This document shows, piece after piece, positions 35,559 through 45,059 of a DNA stretch of 64,000 nt (the first letter of the stretch is position 1; every line of letters starts with the position of its first letter). Under the pieces are notes generated by a model. The model was given only the letters and a program-made list of their open reading frames with translations. It did not search any database and was not told the origin of the DNA. The stretch is from Saccharospirillum mangrovi (GTDB taxonomy: Bacteria; Pseudomonadota; Gammaproteobacteria; Pseudomonadales; Natronospirillaceae), in NCBI RefSeq assembly GCF_003367315.1, contig NZ_CP031415.1:186001-250000 (forward strand), read 5' to 3'. The position numbers and the translations under genes were made by a program.

Positions 35559-36458
35559 TCAGCCTTCAACGCGTTTGGGTTTGTCGATCAGCATCTTTTC
35601 CAGATGCGTAACGATGAGACCGGCAATGTCTTTGCCGGTCGCCATTTCGATACCTTCCAGGCCGGGCGACGAATTCACTTCCATCACCACCGGGCCGTGA
35701 TTGGAGCGCAGAATATCGACACCGGCGACATCCAGCCCCATCACTCGCGCCGCACGCACGGCGGTTTTGCGTTCTTCCGGGGTGATCTTGGCGACTTCGG
35801 CGCTGCCGCCGCGATGCAGGTTGGAGCGGAATTCGCCCGGTGCGGCCTGACGTTTGATCGACGCCACGACTTTATCGCCAATAACAAAGCAGCGAATGTC
35901 AGCACCACCGGCTTCCTTAATGTATTCCTGCACCAGAATGTTGGTGTCCAAACCCAGAAAGGCTTCGATCACGCTCTCGGCTGCCTTGCGCGTTTCGCAC
36001 AACACCACGCCGATGCCCTGGGTGCCTTCGAGCAGTTTTACGACCAAGGGCGCGCCCCCGACCATCTGAATCAGATCGGGAATTTCATCCGGGCTGTGGG
36101 CAAAGCCGGTGATCGGCAAACCGATGCCTTTGCGCGCCAGCATCTGCATGGAACGCAGTTTGTCGCGCGAGCGGGAAATGGCGAGCGAGGCGTTGAGCGT
36201 TTTGGTGCCCATCATTTCAAACTGGCGCACCACGGCCGTGCCGTAAAAGGTGATCGAGGAACCGATGCGCGGAATGATGGCGTCGACGTTCTCCAGCGCA
36301 TCGCCCTTGTAATGAATGGTCGGGCGGTGCGAGGCGATGCTCATGTAGCAACGCAGGGTGTCGATGACCAGCACTTCGTGACCGCGCGATTCTGCGGCAG
36401 ACACCAAACGCTGAGTCGAATAATTGATCGGCTCGCGGGACAACACAGCCAGCTTCAT
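35559..36458 (-). CDS. rimK: RimK-family alpha-L-glutamate ligase
   Basis: A 299-residue ATP-grasp enzyme. RimK adds glutamate residues to the C-terminus of ribosomal protein S6 and can make poly-glutamate. The sequence shows [22 protein letters not shown], the ATP-binding [11 protein letters not shown] loop, [20 protein letters not shown], and metal-binding [14 protein letters not shown], all typical of RimK. The usual neighbouring RimB zinc protease is absent and an AstE/AspA-like hydrolase stands in its place. The true substrate may therefore differ from S6. Confidence 0.92.
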   Translation of the reverse strand: MKLAVLSREPINYSTQRLVSAAESRGHEVLVIDTLRCYMSIASHRPTIHYKGDALENVDAIIPRIGSSITFYGTAVVRQFEMMGTKTLNASLAISRSRDKLRSMQMLARKGIGLPITGFAHSPDEIPDLIQMVGGAPLVVKLLEGTQGIGVVLCETRKAAESVIEAFLGLDTNILVQEYIKEAGGADIRCFVIGDKVVASIKRQAAPGEFRSNLHRGGSAEVAKITPEERKTAVRAARVMGLDVAGVDILRSNHGPVVMEVNSSPGLEGIEMATGKDIAGLIVTHLEKMLIDKPKRVEG

Positions 36459-36765
36459 TGCGAACTCCCATAGCAGCAGATTTGGCGGCGGCGCAGCATA
36501 AGGCTAATGCCTGACGGGTGCTACTGTCTTCCGACACTCTTTAATCAATAACGTCCGACACCCTTTAATCAATAAAAAACGCCGCCGAACAGGGTGGGAC
36601 TTTACTGCCCAATGCAGGGCCTGCAAAACCTTGTGTGAACGGATAATTCACAGCGGCGTCGGGCGATCACATTGGCGGTCATACTCCATGCTATAGTAGC
36701 CCGCAATCGCTGGCGTTCGCCGGTAAACCTCCACTGCTCACCGTCGTACCGGGACCTGTCCTAGC
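36459..36765. other. Divergent gap between rimK and mgtE
   Basis: This 307-base gap holds no convincing gene. It contains two near-identical 21-mers and probably the promoters of both flanking genes. A CTATAG hexamer near 36691 could be part of the mgtE promoter. No magnesium riboswitch fold was recognised. Confidence 0.6.
36531..36575. repeat. Two 21-mers at 24-base spacing
   Basis: CCGACACTCTTTAATCAATAA (36531-36551; first 20 bases exact core) and a copy with one change (36555-36575) repeat at 24 bases. AT-rich tandem sites in a divergent gap are plausible operators, but only two copies are present. Confidence 0.7.
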
Positions 36766-38124
36766 ATGTCGACTCGCGAAGAAACCCTGCACGAACACGT
36801 CGAATTCTGGCTGGAAGAACTGGCGGCCGATCGCCCCGCTCTGGCCGAATGGTTCGATGGCCTGTCGGAAACCGATATAGCGTTCACACTTGAATCGCTG
36901 CCGCTCGAAGAGCGTCTGGCGGTCTGGCAAGCGGTGCCGCCGGCGTTGCGCGGTGCCGTGCTGGTGGAATTGCACGACGAACATCGTCGCTCGTTATTAA
37001 AAGCCGCTCCGCCGGATTCGTTGCTGCAATGGCTCGGCCGTACCGACCCGGAAGATCTGCTCGAACTGATGGACGATCTGCCGGTGCAATTGGGCCGGCG
37101 CGCCTTGCGGCGTCTCGATCAGGAAGAGCGCGAACAATTGCAGGCGGCCCTGGGTTACGACGACGACCAGATTGGCCGCTGGCTCAGTTTCAAAGTCATC
37201 ACCGCCGAAGCGGAAACGCCCGGCCGGGTGTTCCGCAAAGCGCTGCGCGAAACCGGCGTGCCGGAAATGACCGACGTTATCGTGCTGGTTGACGACAACA
37301 GCCGCTATCGCGGCTGCCTGTCGCTCGATACCGCGATGAAAGTACCGACCCAGCAACCGCTGAGTCAGTTTATCGACGCCGAAATCAATCCGCTGAACCC
37401 GGCGTTATCGCTGCACGAAGGCGCGCAGGCGATTCGCAATTCCGGTTGGTCAATGCTGCCGGTGGTCGATGAAAACGGCACCGTGCTCGGTCGCTTCACC
37501 GCCAGCGATGCGCTCGATGTGATCACCGAAGAACAGGAACGGCAGATTTCCCAACTGACCGGTGGTGGTCTGGAAGAAGAGGATTTGTTCTCGCCGGTAC
37601 GTCGCGCGGTGCCCAAGCGCTCGGTCTGGCTGGGCATTAATTTGCTCACCGCCTTACTGGCCGCCTGGGTGATCGGTCAGTTCGAAGGCGCGTTATCGCA
37701 ATGGGTGGCGTTAGCGGTGTTGATGCCGGTGGTTGCCAGCATGGGTGGCATTGCGGGCAGTCAGACACTGAGTCTGGCGATTCGCGGTTTGGCGACCGGC
37801 CAGTTGGGTTCGGCCAACGTGCGCTCGTTGATTCGCAAAGAGCTGTTGGTTGGTGCCATCAACGCTGTGCTGTGGGCCATTGTTATCGGCATTGTTGCCA
37901 GCCTTTGGTACGACAGCTTTGTGCTGATGGGCGTGATCGCCTTCGCCATTCTGGTGAATTTGGTGGCGGCGTCGTTGGCGGGTGTGGCGGTGCCTTGGGT
38001 GTTGTCGCGTATGAAGATCGATCCGGCACTGGCCGGTTCGGTGATTCTGACCACGGTGACCGATGTGGTCGGCTTTTTTGCCTTCCTCGGTACCGCTTCG
38101 CTGGTGCTGGCGTTTATCGGCTGA
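36766..38124 (+). CDS. mgtE: MgtE magnesium transporter
   Basis: A 452-residue protein. The N-terminal MgtE superhelical domain (about 1-130) is followed by two CBS domains (about 135-260; SMLPVVDENGTVLGRFTASDAL in the second) and five membrane helices. The pore region PVVASMGGIAGSQTLSLAIRG is the MgtE signature. It transports magnesium through the inner membrane and is gated by cytoplasmic magnesium bound between CBS and N domains. The gene is convergent with the DUF484 gene. Confidence 0.94.
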   Translation: MSTREETLHEHVEFWLEELAADRPALAEWFDGLSETDIAFTLESLPLEERLAVWQAVPPALRGAVLVELHDEHRRSLLKAAPPDSLLQWLGRTDPEDLLELMDDLPVQLGRRALRRLDQEEREQLQAALGYDDDQIGRWLSFKVITAEAETPGRVFRKALRETGVPEMTDVIVLVDDNSRYRGCLSLDTAMKVPTQQPLSQFIDAEINPLNPALSLHEGAQAIRNSGWSMLPVVDENGTVLGRFTASDALDVITEEQERQISQLTGGGLEEEDLFSPVRRAVPKRSVWLGINLLTALLAAWVIGQFEGALSQWVALAVLMPVVASMGGIAGSQTLSLAIRGLATGQLGSANVRSLIRKELLVGAINAVLWAIVIGIVASLWYDSFVLMGVIAFAILVNLVAASLAGVAVPWVLSRMKIDPALAGSVILTTVTDVVGFFAFLGTASLVLAFIG

Positions 38125-38125
38125 A

Positions 38126-38827
38126 TCAGGCCACGGGTGCGATGGGCGACACGGAGCAGCGTTGCATCAGCAAACTGGTGACTTGCGCCAGATGGCTGAG
38201 AAACAAGGTTTCGGTGCCGGAGCGGAAATGTTGAGCGTCGCGGTGGCCCAAGGCCAGTACGCCGAACGGTTGTTGCTCGGAGTCGCACAGCGGTGCCAAT
38301 GCGATGGAACCGACGTTGCGGCCGGCGAACAGAAAGTCGCGTTCGGTGTCGCCGAAGCTGCCGCACAAGGCTTTGCCGTCGTTGATCAACGCCGGGAAAT
38401 GCTGGCTTAAACTGTCGCGACTGATGTGCAGCCAGGGGTCGCCGTCGGCGTTGGCCTGGTCGCACAGAATGACGGTGGTTTCGTGCACGTCGAACTGTTC
38501 GAGTAAGCCGGTTTCCAGCGCGTCGATCAGGCCGGCGAGCGTGGCGTGCGGCAACAGCGCCAACACCAGACGCTGCAATTGCTGAAACAACTTGTCGTTG
38601 CGTTGCGCCACTTCGATAAAGTGATTCAGACGATCAATCAACTGACGGTTTTCGTGACGCAGAATCTGGTTCTGACGTTCCATCAGCGAGATGGCGTTGC
38701 CGGAGTCGTGACGCAGATGCAGTTGCTTGAGCAGATTGGGATGGTCTTCGAAAAAGCTCGGCTGCTGGCGTAAAAAGGCGACAACGGCGTCTGCGCTGAT
38801 GCCACTGTCGTTCACAGTCTCGGTCAC
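38126..38827 (-). CDS. DUF484 family protein
   Basis: A 233-residue cytoplasmic protein. DUF484 proteins have an N-terminal helical part with [16 protein letters not shown], then a coiled-coil and a GAF-like domain ([25 protein letters not shown]). In gammaproteobacteria the gene usually stands between dapF and xerC, as the start of a recombinase operon. Here dapF is present but xerC is not; the next gene is convergent mgtE. The start is a GTG that overlaps the dapF stop codon in a GTGA arrangement. Confidence 0.88.
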   Translation of the reverse strand: MTETVNDSGISADAVVAFLRQQPSFFEDHPNLLKQLHLRHDSGNAISLMERQNQILRHENRQLIDRLNHFIEVAQRNDKLFQQLQRLVLALLPHATLAGLIDALETGLLEQFDVHETTVILCDQANADGDPWLHISRDSLSQHFPALINDGKALCGSFGDTERDFLFAGRNVGSIALAPLCDSEQQPFGVLALGHRDAQHFRSGTETLFLSHLAQVTSLLMQRCSVSPIAPVA

Positions 38828-39651
38828 CCCACCACTCCTTCAAAAACGGTTTCGACCGGCCCGGTCATCATCACATTGCCACTGCCCGGCCATTCGATTT
38901 GCAGGGTACCACCTGGCAGATGGATGTGAACCTGATCGTCGAACCAACCGTTCAAATGGCCGGCCACCACGGCCGCACAAGCGCCGGTGCCGCACGCCAG
39001 GGTTTCACCAACGCCGCGTTCGTAGACGCGCAACCGCGCCTGAGTGCGGTCAATCACTTCCAGAAAACCAACGTTCACGTGTTGCGGAAAGCGCTCGTGT
39101 TGTTCCAGCTCCGGGCCAAGTGTGGCGACCGGCGCCTGCGCCACGCTGGGCACGCGAATCACGCAATGCGGGTTGCCCATGCTGATGGCGGCGATTTCGA
39201 GGGTATCGCCCGCGGCAGTTTGCAGCGGATACAGCAACTGACGTTCGTCGGCGATGAAAGGAATTTTTTCCGGTGCCAGCCGCGGCCGGCCCATATCGAC
39301 GGTGACCTGGCCGTCGTCGCGGACGATCAGTTCCAGATCGCCACCGGCGGTTTCAACGCGAATGCGGTCGGTCTGAATCAGTTTGCGGTCGAGTACGAAA
39401 CGGGCGAAGCAGCGTGCGCCGTTACCGCAGTTTTCCACTTCGCCGCCGTCGGCGTTGAAAATGCGGTAGCGGAAATCGCGGTCCGGCCGGGTCGGCGGTT
39501 CGACCAGCAACAACTGATCGAAACCGATGCCGAAGTGGCGGTCGGCCCAGCGTTCCACCTGTTCGGAGGTGAATTCGACGGCTTGAGAGACGCCATCGAT
39601 AACCATGAAGTCGTTGCCGAGGCCGTGCATTTTGGTGAATTTCAGGCGCAT
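38824..39651 (-). CDS. dapF: Diaminopimelate epimerase
   Basis: A 275-residue cofactor-free epimerase that converts LL- to meso-diaminopimelate for lysine and peptidoglycan synthesis. Both catalytic cysteines are visible, in [11 protein letters not shown] and in [11 protein letters not shown]. The N-terminus [20 protein letters not shown] is typical. Gene order lptM-lysA-dapF-DUF484 on one strand with spacings of seven bases or overlaps indicates an operon. Confidence 0.97.
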   Translation of the reverse strand: MRLKFTKMHGLGNDFMVIDGVSQAVEFTSEQVERWADRHFGIGFDQLLLVEPPTRPDRDFRYRIFNADGGEVENCGNGARCFARFVLDRKLIQTDRIRVETAGGDLELIVRDDGQVTVDMGRPRLAPEKIPFIADERQLLYPLQTAAGDTLEIAAISMGNPHCVIRVPSVAQAPVATLGPELEQHERFPQHVNVGFLEVIDRTQARLRVYERGVGETLACGTGACAAVVAGHLNGWFDDQVHIHLPGGTLQIEWPGSGNVMMTGPVETVFEGVVG

Positions 39652-39658
39652 GCGGGCA

Positions 39659-40924
39659 TCAACTCAGTCGGGATTCGAGCGCCAACTGGTCGGCCACGGT
39701 TTCCCGTTTGCGCACCAGTTGCGCCTGATCGCCATCGACCAGCACTTCGGCCGGGCGATTGCGTGAATTGTAATTCGACGCCATGACAAAGCCGTAAGCG
39801 CCGGCCGATTGCACCGCCAGCAAATCGCCTTCGGCCAGACTCAGCGGACGGCCTTTGCCGATGAAATCGCCGGTTTCGCAGACCGGGCCGACGATGTCCC
39901 AATCTGCCAGTTTGCCGTCGGAATTTGCAACCACTGGCTCGATGCTCATCCAGGCCTGATACAGCGCTGGTCGAATCTGATCGTTCATGCCGGCATCGAC
40001 GATGGCGAAATGGTGGTCACCGTTGTCTTTCAAAAACTCGACCCGAGTCAGCAGTACACCGGCGTTGGCGACGATTGACCGGCCCGGTTCCAGAATCAAT
40101 TCCAGGTCGCGATTGCCCAGCGCTTTAACCAGGCTTGCAACGAACGCACTGATGTCCGGTTCCACATCTTCGCCGGTGTAGCGGACGCCCAGGCCGCCGC
40201 CAAGATCCAGATGCTTGAGTGGAATGCCGTCGGCGATCAGCGTATCGACCAGCGCCAGGACGCGATCCAGCGCGTCGTCGTACGGCGAGGTGTTGAGAAT
40301 TTGCGAACCGATGTGGCAATCAACGCCAATCAGTTCCAGGTTTGGCAGCGTCTGCGCCGCGTTCCGATAAACCTCGGCCGCGCGCTCGATGGCGATGCCG
40401 AATTTATTGCGCTTCAGGCCGGTGGAAATGTACGGATGGGTTTGCGCATCGACATCCGGGTTAACGCGAATCGACACCGGCGCGCGTTGGCCCAGTTCAG
40501 CGGCCACGTCGTTCAGCCGGCGCAGCTCGCTTTCCGATTCAACGTTAAAACAGTGAATGCCGACTTCCAGCGCGCGTCGCATTTCATGCGCCTGCTTGGC
40601 GACGCCGGAAAACACCACCTTGGCCGGATCGCCACCGGCGGCCAGTACGCGTTCCAATTCACCCAGACTGACGATGTCGAAACCGGCACCGCGACGCGCC
40701 AATACATCGAGCACGGCCAGATTGGAATTGGCTTTGACGGCGTAGCAGATCAGCCCCGGATGCTCGCCCAGGCCGCGACGATAAGCGTCGAACTTCTGCT
40801 CGACGGCGCTGCGCGAATAGACGTAGAGCGGCGTGCCAAATTGTTCGGCCAACTGGCGCAGCGGCACGGCTTCGGCGTGAAGCTCGCCCTGGCGATGTTC
40901 AAAAGCGGAAGTGATGGCCGTCAT
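39659..40924 (-). CDS. lysA: Diaminopimelate decarboxylase
   Basis: A 421-residue PLP enzyme making lysine from meso-diaminopimelate. The PLP lysine lies in CYAVKANSN, the HIGSQI block and the [11 protein letters not shown] phosphate-binding block are present, and the C-terminal [12 protein letters not shown] with catalytic cysteine is complete. The start at 40922-40924 overlaps the lptM stop codon (ATGA). A longer in-frame start at 41503 would read through lptM and into the divergent gene and is discarded. Confidence 0.97.
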   Translation of the reverse strand: MTAITSAFEHRQGELHAEAVPLRQLAEQFGTPLYVYSRSAVEQKFDAYRRGLGEHPGLICYAVKANSNLAVLDVLARRGAGFDIVSLGELERVLAAGGDPAKVVFSGVAKQAHEMRRALEVGIHCFNVESESELRRLNDVAAELGQRAPVSIRVNPDVDAQTHPYISTGLKRNKFGIAIERAAEVYRNAAQTLPNLELIGVDCHIGSQILNTSPYDDALDRVLALVDTLIADGIPLKHLDLGGGLGVRYTGEDVEPDISAFVASLVKALGNRDLELILEPGRSIVANAGVLLTRVEFLKDNGDHHFAIVDAGMNDQIRPALYQAWMSIEPVVANSDGKLADWDIVGPVCETGDFIGKGRPLSLAEGDLLAVQSAGAYGFVMASNYNSRNRPAEVLVDGDQAQLVRKRETVADQLALESRLS

Positions 40925-41067
40925 GATGCGAAGTCGATGTCCTGTTGCAGTGTCAGATTGGGGCGGGCGGATTCGCTGGGCAAATACAGATCGCCTTTTT
41001 GGCCGCAACCGCTGAGTGTGGCGATAAGGACCAACCAACCGAGTGCAGCGCGCGTGAATCGAGACAT
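40921..41067 (-). CDS. lptM: LptM (YifL) small lipoprotein
   Basis: A 48-residue lipoprotein too short for most gene finders. The signal peptide ends in the lipobox TLSGC with C21, followed directly by GQKGDLYLP, the diagnostic LptM/YifL motif. LptM assists assembly of the LptDE lipopolysaccharide translocon in the outer membrane. It sits just upstream of lysA, as in many gammaproteobacteria, and its stop codon overlaps the lysA start by four bases. Confidence 0.93.
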   Translation of the reverse strand: MSRFTRAALGWLVLIATLSGCGQKGDLYLPSESARPNLTLQQDIDFAS

Positions 41068-41193
41068 TGCCAGCCTTCCTACCCCAAAGAAAACGACGCT
41101 CAGTATAGGGGAAGCAATGGCTCAAGCCCATCGGCAAAGGGCTATGGCCGTGGCTATAATGCCCGGCTTTGAACGGTTGAATGTGAGGGCGCG

Positions 41194-41772
41194 ATGCGCA
41201 GCGGTTGGTTGTTGGCTTTGATGTTGGTGGCAGTGGGCGCTCAGGCTGCGCCGCTGAAAATGCACAACGTAGCGGTTTTGACCTCGGTCGGAACGGCCTT
41301 GGCGGTGAATGCTTTGGGTGCCGATACGGCGGGTCTGGATTACGGCAGTGACGATGGCAAAGAGCGTGGTCGTTTGCTGGTCGGTTTTGATTTGCCCGTG
41401 GGCGCGGAATTCGGCCCGTTCGATGTGACGTCAACGCTGGAAATTGCGCTCGGTCAGGCGACATACCGTGGTGAAGGTTTGCGTCAGGAACAGGCGATGG
41501 CAAACATCACGCCGCTGTTCGATTGGCGTCTGCCGCTCGGCCCGGTAACGCCGATTTTTGAAACCGGCCTGGGTGTGGCCTACCTCAGTTCCACAACGCT
41601 CGGCCCGGACATCTATTCAACCCGGTTTCAGTTCAGCCAGATTTTCGGTTTGGGTATGCAGTGGGGGCCGGTGCAAGTGGGCGGTCGCTTCCAGCATGTG
41701 TCCAACGGCGGCATCGAAAAACCCAACAACGGGCAGAACTGGTACGGCGCGGTCATTAAATACCATTACTGA
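41194..41772 (+). CDS. Acyloxyacyl hydrolase, PagL-like
   Basis: A 192-residue precursor with a signal peptide ending near AQAAP (about residue 19). The remainder is a small beta-barrel with alternating hydrophobic strands. Near the C-terminus is FQHVSNGGIEKPNNGQNW, matching the H-x-S-N...PN-G active-site block of PagL lipid A 3-O-deacylases, and the protein ends in aromatic YHY as outer membrane proteins do. It would remove an acyl chain from lipid A and alter surface properties. Overall similarity beyond the motif is hard to judge by eye. Confidence 0.75.
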   Translation: MRSGWLLALMLVAVGAQAAPLKMHNVAVLTSVGTALAVNALGADTAGLDYGSDDGKERGRLLVGFDLPVGAEFGPFDVTSTLEIALGQATYRGEGLRQEQAMANITPLFDWRLPLGPVTPIFETGLGVAYLSSTTLGPDIYSTRFQFSQIFGLGMQWGPVQVGGRFQHVSNGGIEKPNNGQNWYGAVIKYHY

Positions 41773-42459
41773 TCACGCGGATTCGTTTTCCCGTCGCCGG
41801 CGCAGCCAGTTCAGTGTCTGACGCGCCAGCAGCGGGAACAAACCGAGCAACACAAAAGCGACGATCAAGCTGGGCGACAGGATGCCGCCCAAACCATCCA
41901 GCTGCGCCAACTGAGTGCCAGCGTTCACGTACACCGCCGTGCCCGCCAACATGCCCAACTGACTGACCCAGTAAAACGTTCGGGTGCGAATGGGCGTCAG
42001 ACCCATCACCAGATTGATGACGAAAAACGGAAACAACGGCACCAGGCGCAACGAAAACAGATAGAAGCCGCCGTCATTTTCCAACCCGGCATTGATGGCT
42101 TCGAGCCGATCACCGAAGCGCCGTTGCACCCAATTACGCAACAGAAAACGTGCCGTCAGAAAAGCGCCGGTGGCACCAATCGAGCTGGCAAAACTGACCA
42201 GCAACAGGCCGAGTTCAAAACCGAACACAGCGCCGCCTGCCAGCGTCAGCAAGGTCGCCCCTGGTAACGACAACGCCGTGACCACGACATAGATAACAAA
42301 ATACAGCGCCGCCAGACGCCACGGATGTTGCGCCTGAAACTCGGCCAGTTGGGCTTGCTGTTGCTGGAGGTTTTGCAGCGTCAGAGCGCTGTCGAGATCG
42401 AACGCGAAGAAAGCGGCGATGGCGATTGCCACCGCGACGAATAAGAGGGCGCGTTGCAT
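41773..42459 (-). CDS. TVP38/TMEM64 (DedA-like) membrane protein
   Basis: A 228-residue inner-membrane protein with five or six hydrophobic segments. The signature region reads LSLPGATLLTLAGGAVFGFELG, followed by FLTARFLLRNWV and LVPLFPFFVINLVMGL. DedA-superfamily proteins act in lipid flipping or ion homeostasis. The role of this subgroup in bacteria is unclear. The stop codon abuts the stop of the convergent PagL-like gene. Confidence 0.88.
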   Translation of the reverse strand: MQRALLFVAVAIAIAAFFAFDLDSALTLQNLQQQQAQLAEFQAQHPWRLAALYFVIYVVVTALSLPGATLLTLAGGAVFGFELGLLLVSFASSIGATGAFLTARFLLRNWVQRRFGDRLEAINAGLENDGGFYLFSLRLVPLFPFFVINLVMGLTPIRTRTFYWVSQLGMLAGTAVYVNAGTQLAQLDGLGGILSPSLIVAFVLLGLFPLLARQTLNWLRRRRENESA

Positions 42460-42543
42460 GGGTGCATTCCTGGCAGGTTGAACAGCTCAGACTGCATTCG
42501 CGCGCCAAAGTTTCTCAGATCACCGCTGTGGCGAAAATCGAAT

Positions 42544-43230
42544 TCAGGCGACGCCGTACTGTGCCCGATACGCTTCAATGGCCGGCAGGTGCTCGGCGAA
42601 GGCGCCGCTTTCTTTCAGGTAGCCGACTAACTGGCTGAAGCGAATCACCGGAATAATCGGCAGATTGTGTTCAGCTTGCAGCGCCTGAATCGCCGACAGC
42701 TCACTGCCCGGTGCTTTTTCCTGACGATCCATAGCGACAACCACGCCGGCCAATTGCGCCTGCGGATAATGCGCCAGCAAATCCTGTACTTCGCGGATGG
42801 CGGTGCCGGCGGTGATGACATCATCGACGATAACGATTTTGCCTTTCAGTTCGGCGCCGACCAGGGTGCCGCCCTCGCCGTGATCTTTGGCTTCTTTGCG
42901 GTTGAAGGCGTAGGGCACTGAACGGCCGTGGTCGCGATTCAGCGCCACCACCGTGGTGGTCGCCAAAGGTATGCCTTTATAAGCCGGGCCGAACACCAGA
43001 TCGAAATCGAGACCGGAATCGACCAGCGCCTGGGCGTAGTAGCGGCCGAGGCGGTCGAGCGCTTCGCCGGTCTGGAAACGACCGGCGTTAAAGAAGTAGG
43101 GGCTTTGTCGGCCGGATTTGAGCGTGAAGTCGCCAAAGCTGAGCACTTGCTGCTCGATGGCGAAGCGGATGAAGTCGCGCTGCCAGTCGCTGAGCGCTTC
43201 TGTCGTTGCGGTGGAAGCGGTATGATCCAT
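42544..43230 (-). CDS. pyrE: Orotate phosphoribosyltransferase
   Basis: A 228-residue enzyme joining orotate to PRPP in de novo pyrimidine synthesis. [16 protein letters not shown], the [10 protein letters not shown] loop, the [15 protein letters not shown] flexible loop with catalytic lysines and the PRPP motif [13 protein letters not shown] are present. It starts about 257 bases from the divergent crc-type gene, a pairing also known in Pseudomonas. Confidence 0.97.
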   Translation of the reverse strand: MDHTASTATTEALSDWQRDFIRFAIEQQVLSFGDFTLKSGRQSPYFFNAGRFQTGEALDRLGRYYAQALVDSGLDFDLVFGPAYKGIPLATTTVVALNRDHGRSVPYAFNRKEAKDHGEGGTLVGAELKGKIVIVDDVITAGTAIREVQDLLAHYPQAQLAGVVVAMDRQEKAPGSELSAIQALQAEHNLPIIPVIRFSQLVGYLKESGAFAEHLPAIEAYRAQYGVA

Positions 43231-43343
43231 GCCCTTGGTCCCCTGCCCGTTCAGTGAATGGCCGCCAGGGCCAAGTTGGCGCGCGAGTATAACGAAAGCG
43301 CGCCTCGAACAAAAAGACCGGCTCAGTCGGCTATCCTGTTATG

Positions 43344-43367
43344 ACTGACGTTGTAACTGACGTTGTA
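43344..43367. repeat. 12-bp tandem repeat inside an inverted repeat, pyrE-crc gap
   Basis: ACTGACGTTGTA occurs twice in tandem. CCTGTTA (43335-43341) and TAACAGG (43366-43372) flank it as an inverted repeat. It lies mid-gap between divergent pyrE and the crc-type gene and could be an operator region. No known consensus is matched. Confidence 0.6.
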
Positions 43368-43487
43368 ACAGGGCTTTGAATACGCCTCAGTACCCCGCTC
43401 GCTTAACGGGCTGAAAACGCGGCCTGGTGCCGTGACACTGCGGTTTCGCGCCGTTATGATACGCGCGTTTTTGACTGGATAGACAGC

Positions 43488-44249
43488 ATGAAGGTCGTCA
43501 CCCTCAATTTGAATGGCATTGTGAATGCCTCCCAGCGTGGCTTTCTCGAGTGGCTCGAGAAACTGGATGCGGACGTCGTCTGCGTGCAGGAACTGCGTGC
43601 CAAGGAATACCAGTTACCCGAAACTTTTATGGAAGTGCCCGGCTACAACGCCTTTTTCTTCGATGCCGAAGCCGACGGTTATTCCGGCACCGCCATCTAC
43701 AGCCGCGCCATGCCCAAAGCGGTGATTCGCGGCATCGGCTCGCCGCAGTGGGATTTGGAAGGCCGCTTCATCCAGGCCGATTTTGACAACGTCAGCATCG
43801 CCTCGATCAACGTGCCCTTTGCCCGCACCGAAGAAGAAATCGAACACAAGCTGGCGTTTCTCGATGTGCTCGGTCTGCACATGAAAAAGACGCGCCGCAA
43901 GCGTCGTGAATTCATCTTCGCCGGTTCCTATCAGGTGGCGCATCGTTCCATCGATCTGGGCAATTGGGAAAGTCATCAGCGCGAAGCCGGTTTCCTGCCG
44001 GAAGAGCGCGCCTGGATGGATCAGGTAACCGGGCCGATTGGCTTTGTCGATGCGTTCCGTTTGATGAACCGCCAGGATCGCCAACACACCTGGTGGCCGT
44101 TCGATGAAGCCCAGGCCAACGGCATGCGGCTCGACTATCAAATGGTTACACCGAACATTGCCGATTACGTGGTCGAGGTGAAAATTCTGCGCGAACCGCG
44201 CATTTCGCCGCACCTGGGTGTGATGATCGAATACGACATGGAACTGTGA
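43488..44249 (+). CDS. crc: Crc-type catabolite repression control protein
   Basis: A 253-residue protein of the exonuclease III fold. The first strands LNLNGI and VVCVQELRA keep the fold, but key catalytic motifs are changed. The GDFN-type loop reads FAGSYQVAH and the final SDH motif reads ISPHLG. The same losses mark Pseudomonas Crc, which is not a nuclease but works with Hfq to repress translation of catabolic genes. The position beside pyrE also matches crc. Residues KTRRKRREFIF are a basic patch also seen in Crc. Confidence 0.85.
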   Translation: MKVVTLNLNGIVNASQRGFLEWLEKLDADVVCVQELRAKEYQLPETFMEVPGYNAFFFDAEADGYSGTAIYSRAMPKAVIRGIGSPQWDLEGRFIQADFDNVSIASINVPFARTEEEIEHKLAFLDVLGLHMKKTRRKRREFIFAGSYQVAHRSIDLGNWESHQREAGFLPEERAWMDQVTGPIGFVDAFRLMNRQDRQHTWWPFDEAQANGMRLDYQMVTPNIADYVVEVKILREPRISPHLGVMIEYDMEL

Positions 44250-44369
44250 TTTCAGTTTCGATCGAGCCAGAAGAATCAATCCCCGCACGCCATCCTAATG
44301 GGATGGCTTACACCACCTAGGCGTTTTCCTGCTGCAAGACAGTCGCTGCACAAACACCCTCAAAAGGTG

Positions 44370-44933
44370 TCAGAGGTTGCGACAACAGAGCGCAATGCTG
44401 CTTTCGAGTTTGTTAAGAAATTCCTGGCGCGACGTCAGTGTGTGTTTCCAGGTAAGGGCGCACGCCGACAGCATCTCGGCGGCGGTAGCGGCCTGATCAC
44501 GGCTCGTTTTGTTATCCGCACTTGCAGCCATCATGGTCTGCTGCAAAATTTCTTGAAAGACCGAGTTCTGCTGGAAAACCAGGTCACCTAGCAAGCGTTC
44601 GCAATGGACAGCCAGGTCAGAAGCATCGGGTTGTAACAGACCGACATGGCGACCAAACCATTCATCCAACACCCTGAGTAGCTTTTCTTCCAGACCGAGT
44701 TGCGACTCAGCGAGTACATGTTGCGTTGCAGTCAGTCCATCGTTCAATGATTTGCGGACAGCCGCACTAAATACCTCATCCTTGTTTTTGAAATGCAGGT
44801 AGAGGCCCTGGCGTGAAATGCCGGCGGAACGGGCGATGTCTTCCATCGAAGTTTTGCGATAACCCTGGCGGGCGAACACATCGAGTGCCGTGATAAGCAA
44901 CTGTGACAGGCGAGAAGATTCGGCTTTTTCCAT
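44370..44933 (-). CDS. TetR-family transcriptional regulator
   Basis: A 187-residue regulator. The N-terminal helix-turn-helix has YRKTSMEDIARSAGISRQGLYLHFKNKDEVF (residues about 25-55). The C-terminal domain should bind a ligand but has no recognised signature. It is divergent from a YcjY-like hydrolase gene, and a perfect 7-4-7 inverted repeat lies between them. The likely role is repression of the hydrolase gene and of itself. Base composition is lower in GC than its neighbours. Confidence 0.88.
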   Translation of the reverse strand: MEKAESSRLSQLLITALDVFARQGYRKTSMEDIARSAGISRQGLYLHFKNKDEVFSAAVRKSLNDGLTATQHVLAESQLGLEEKLLRVLDEWFGRHVGLLQPDASDLAVHCERLLGDLVFQQNSVFQEILQQTMMAASADNKTSRDQAATAAEMLSACALTWKHTLTSRQEFLNKLESSIALCCRNL

Positions 44934-44960
44934 CGGCGAAATTTAACGAAAAGGTCATTT

Positions 44961-44978
44961 ATTGACAATACTGTCAAT
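44961..44978. promoter_or_regulatory. Operator-like inverted repeat for the TetR regulator
   Basis: ATTGACAATACTGTCAAT is a perfect inverted repeat of seven bases around a four-base centre. It lies 28 bases before the TetR start and 82 before the hydrolase start. TTGACA inside it could serve as a -35 box, so binding would block transcription. Confidence 0.72.
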
Positions 44979-45059
44979 TTTAAACTAGACAAAATAGATT
45001 GTATTTGTAAACTTAGTAAAGTTTGCAGTCGTTCAGTTATTTGTCTAGTTGGAGTGAAG

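Noticed and set aside
36531-36575. Start of a CRISPR array
   Set aside because: Only two units with a 3-base gap and no cas genes.
40925-41503. N-terminal extension of lysA by 193 codons
   Set aside because: It would run through lptM and the divergent PagL-like gene; conserved LysA sequence begins at 40924.
43488-44249. Functional exonuclease III
   Set aside because: The GDFN and SDH catalytic motifs are lost, so a Crc-type role is preferred.
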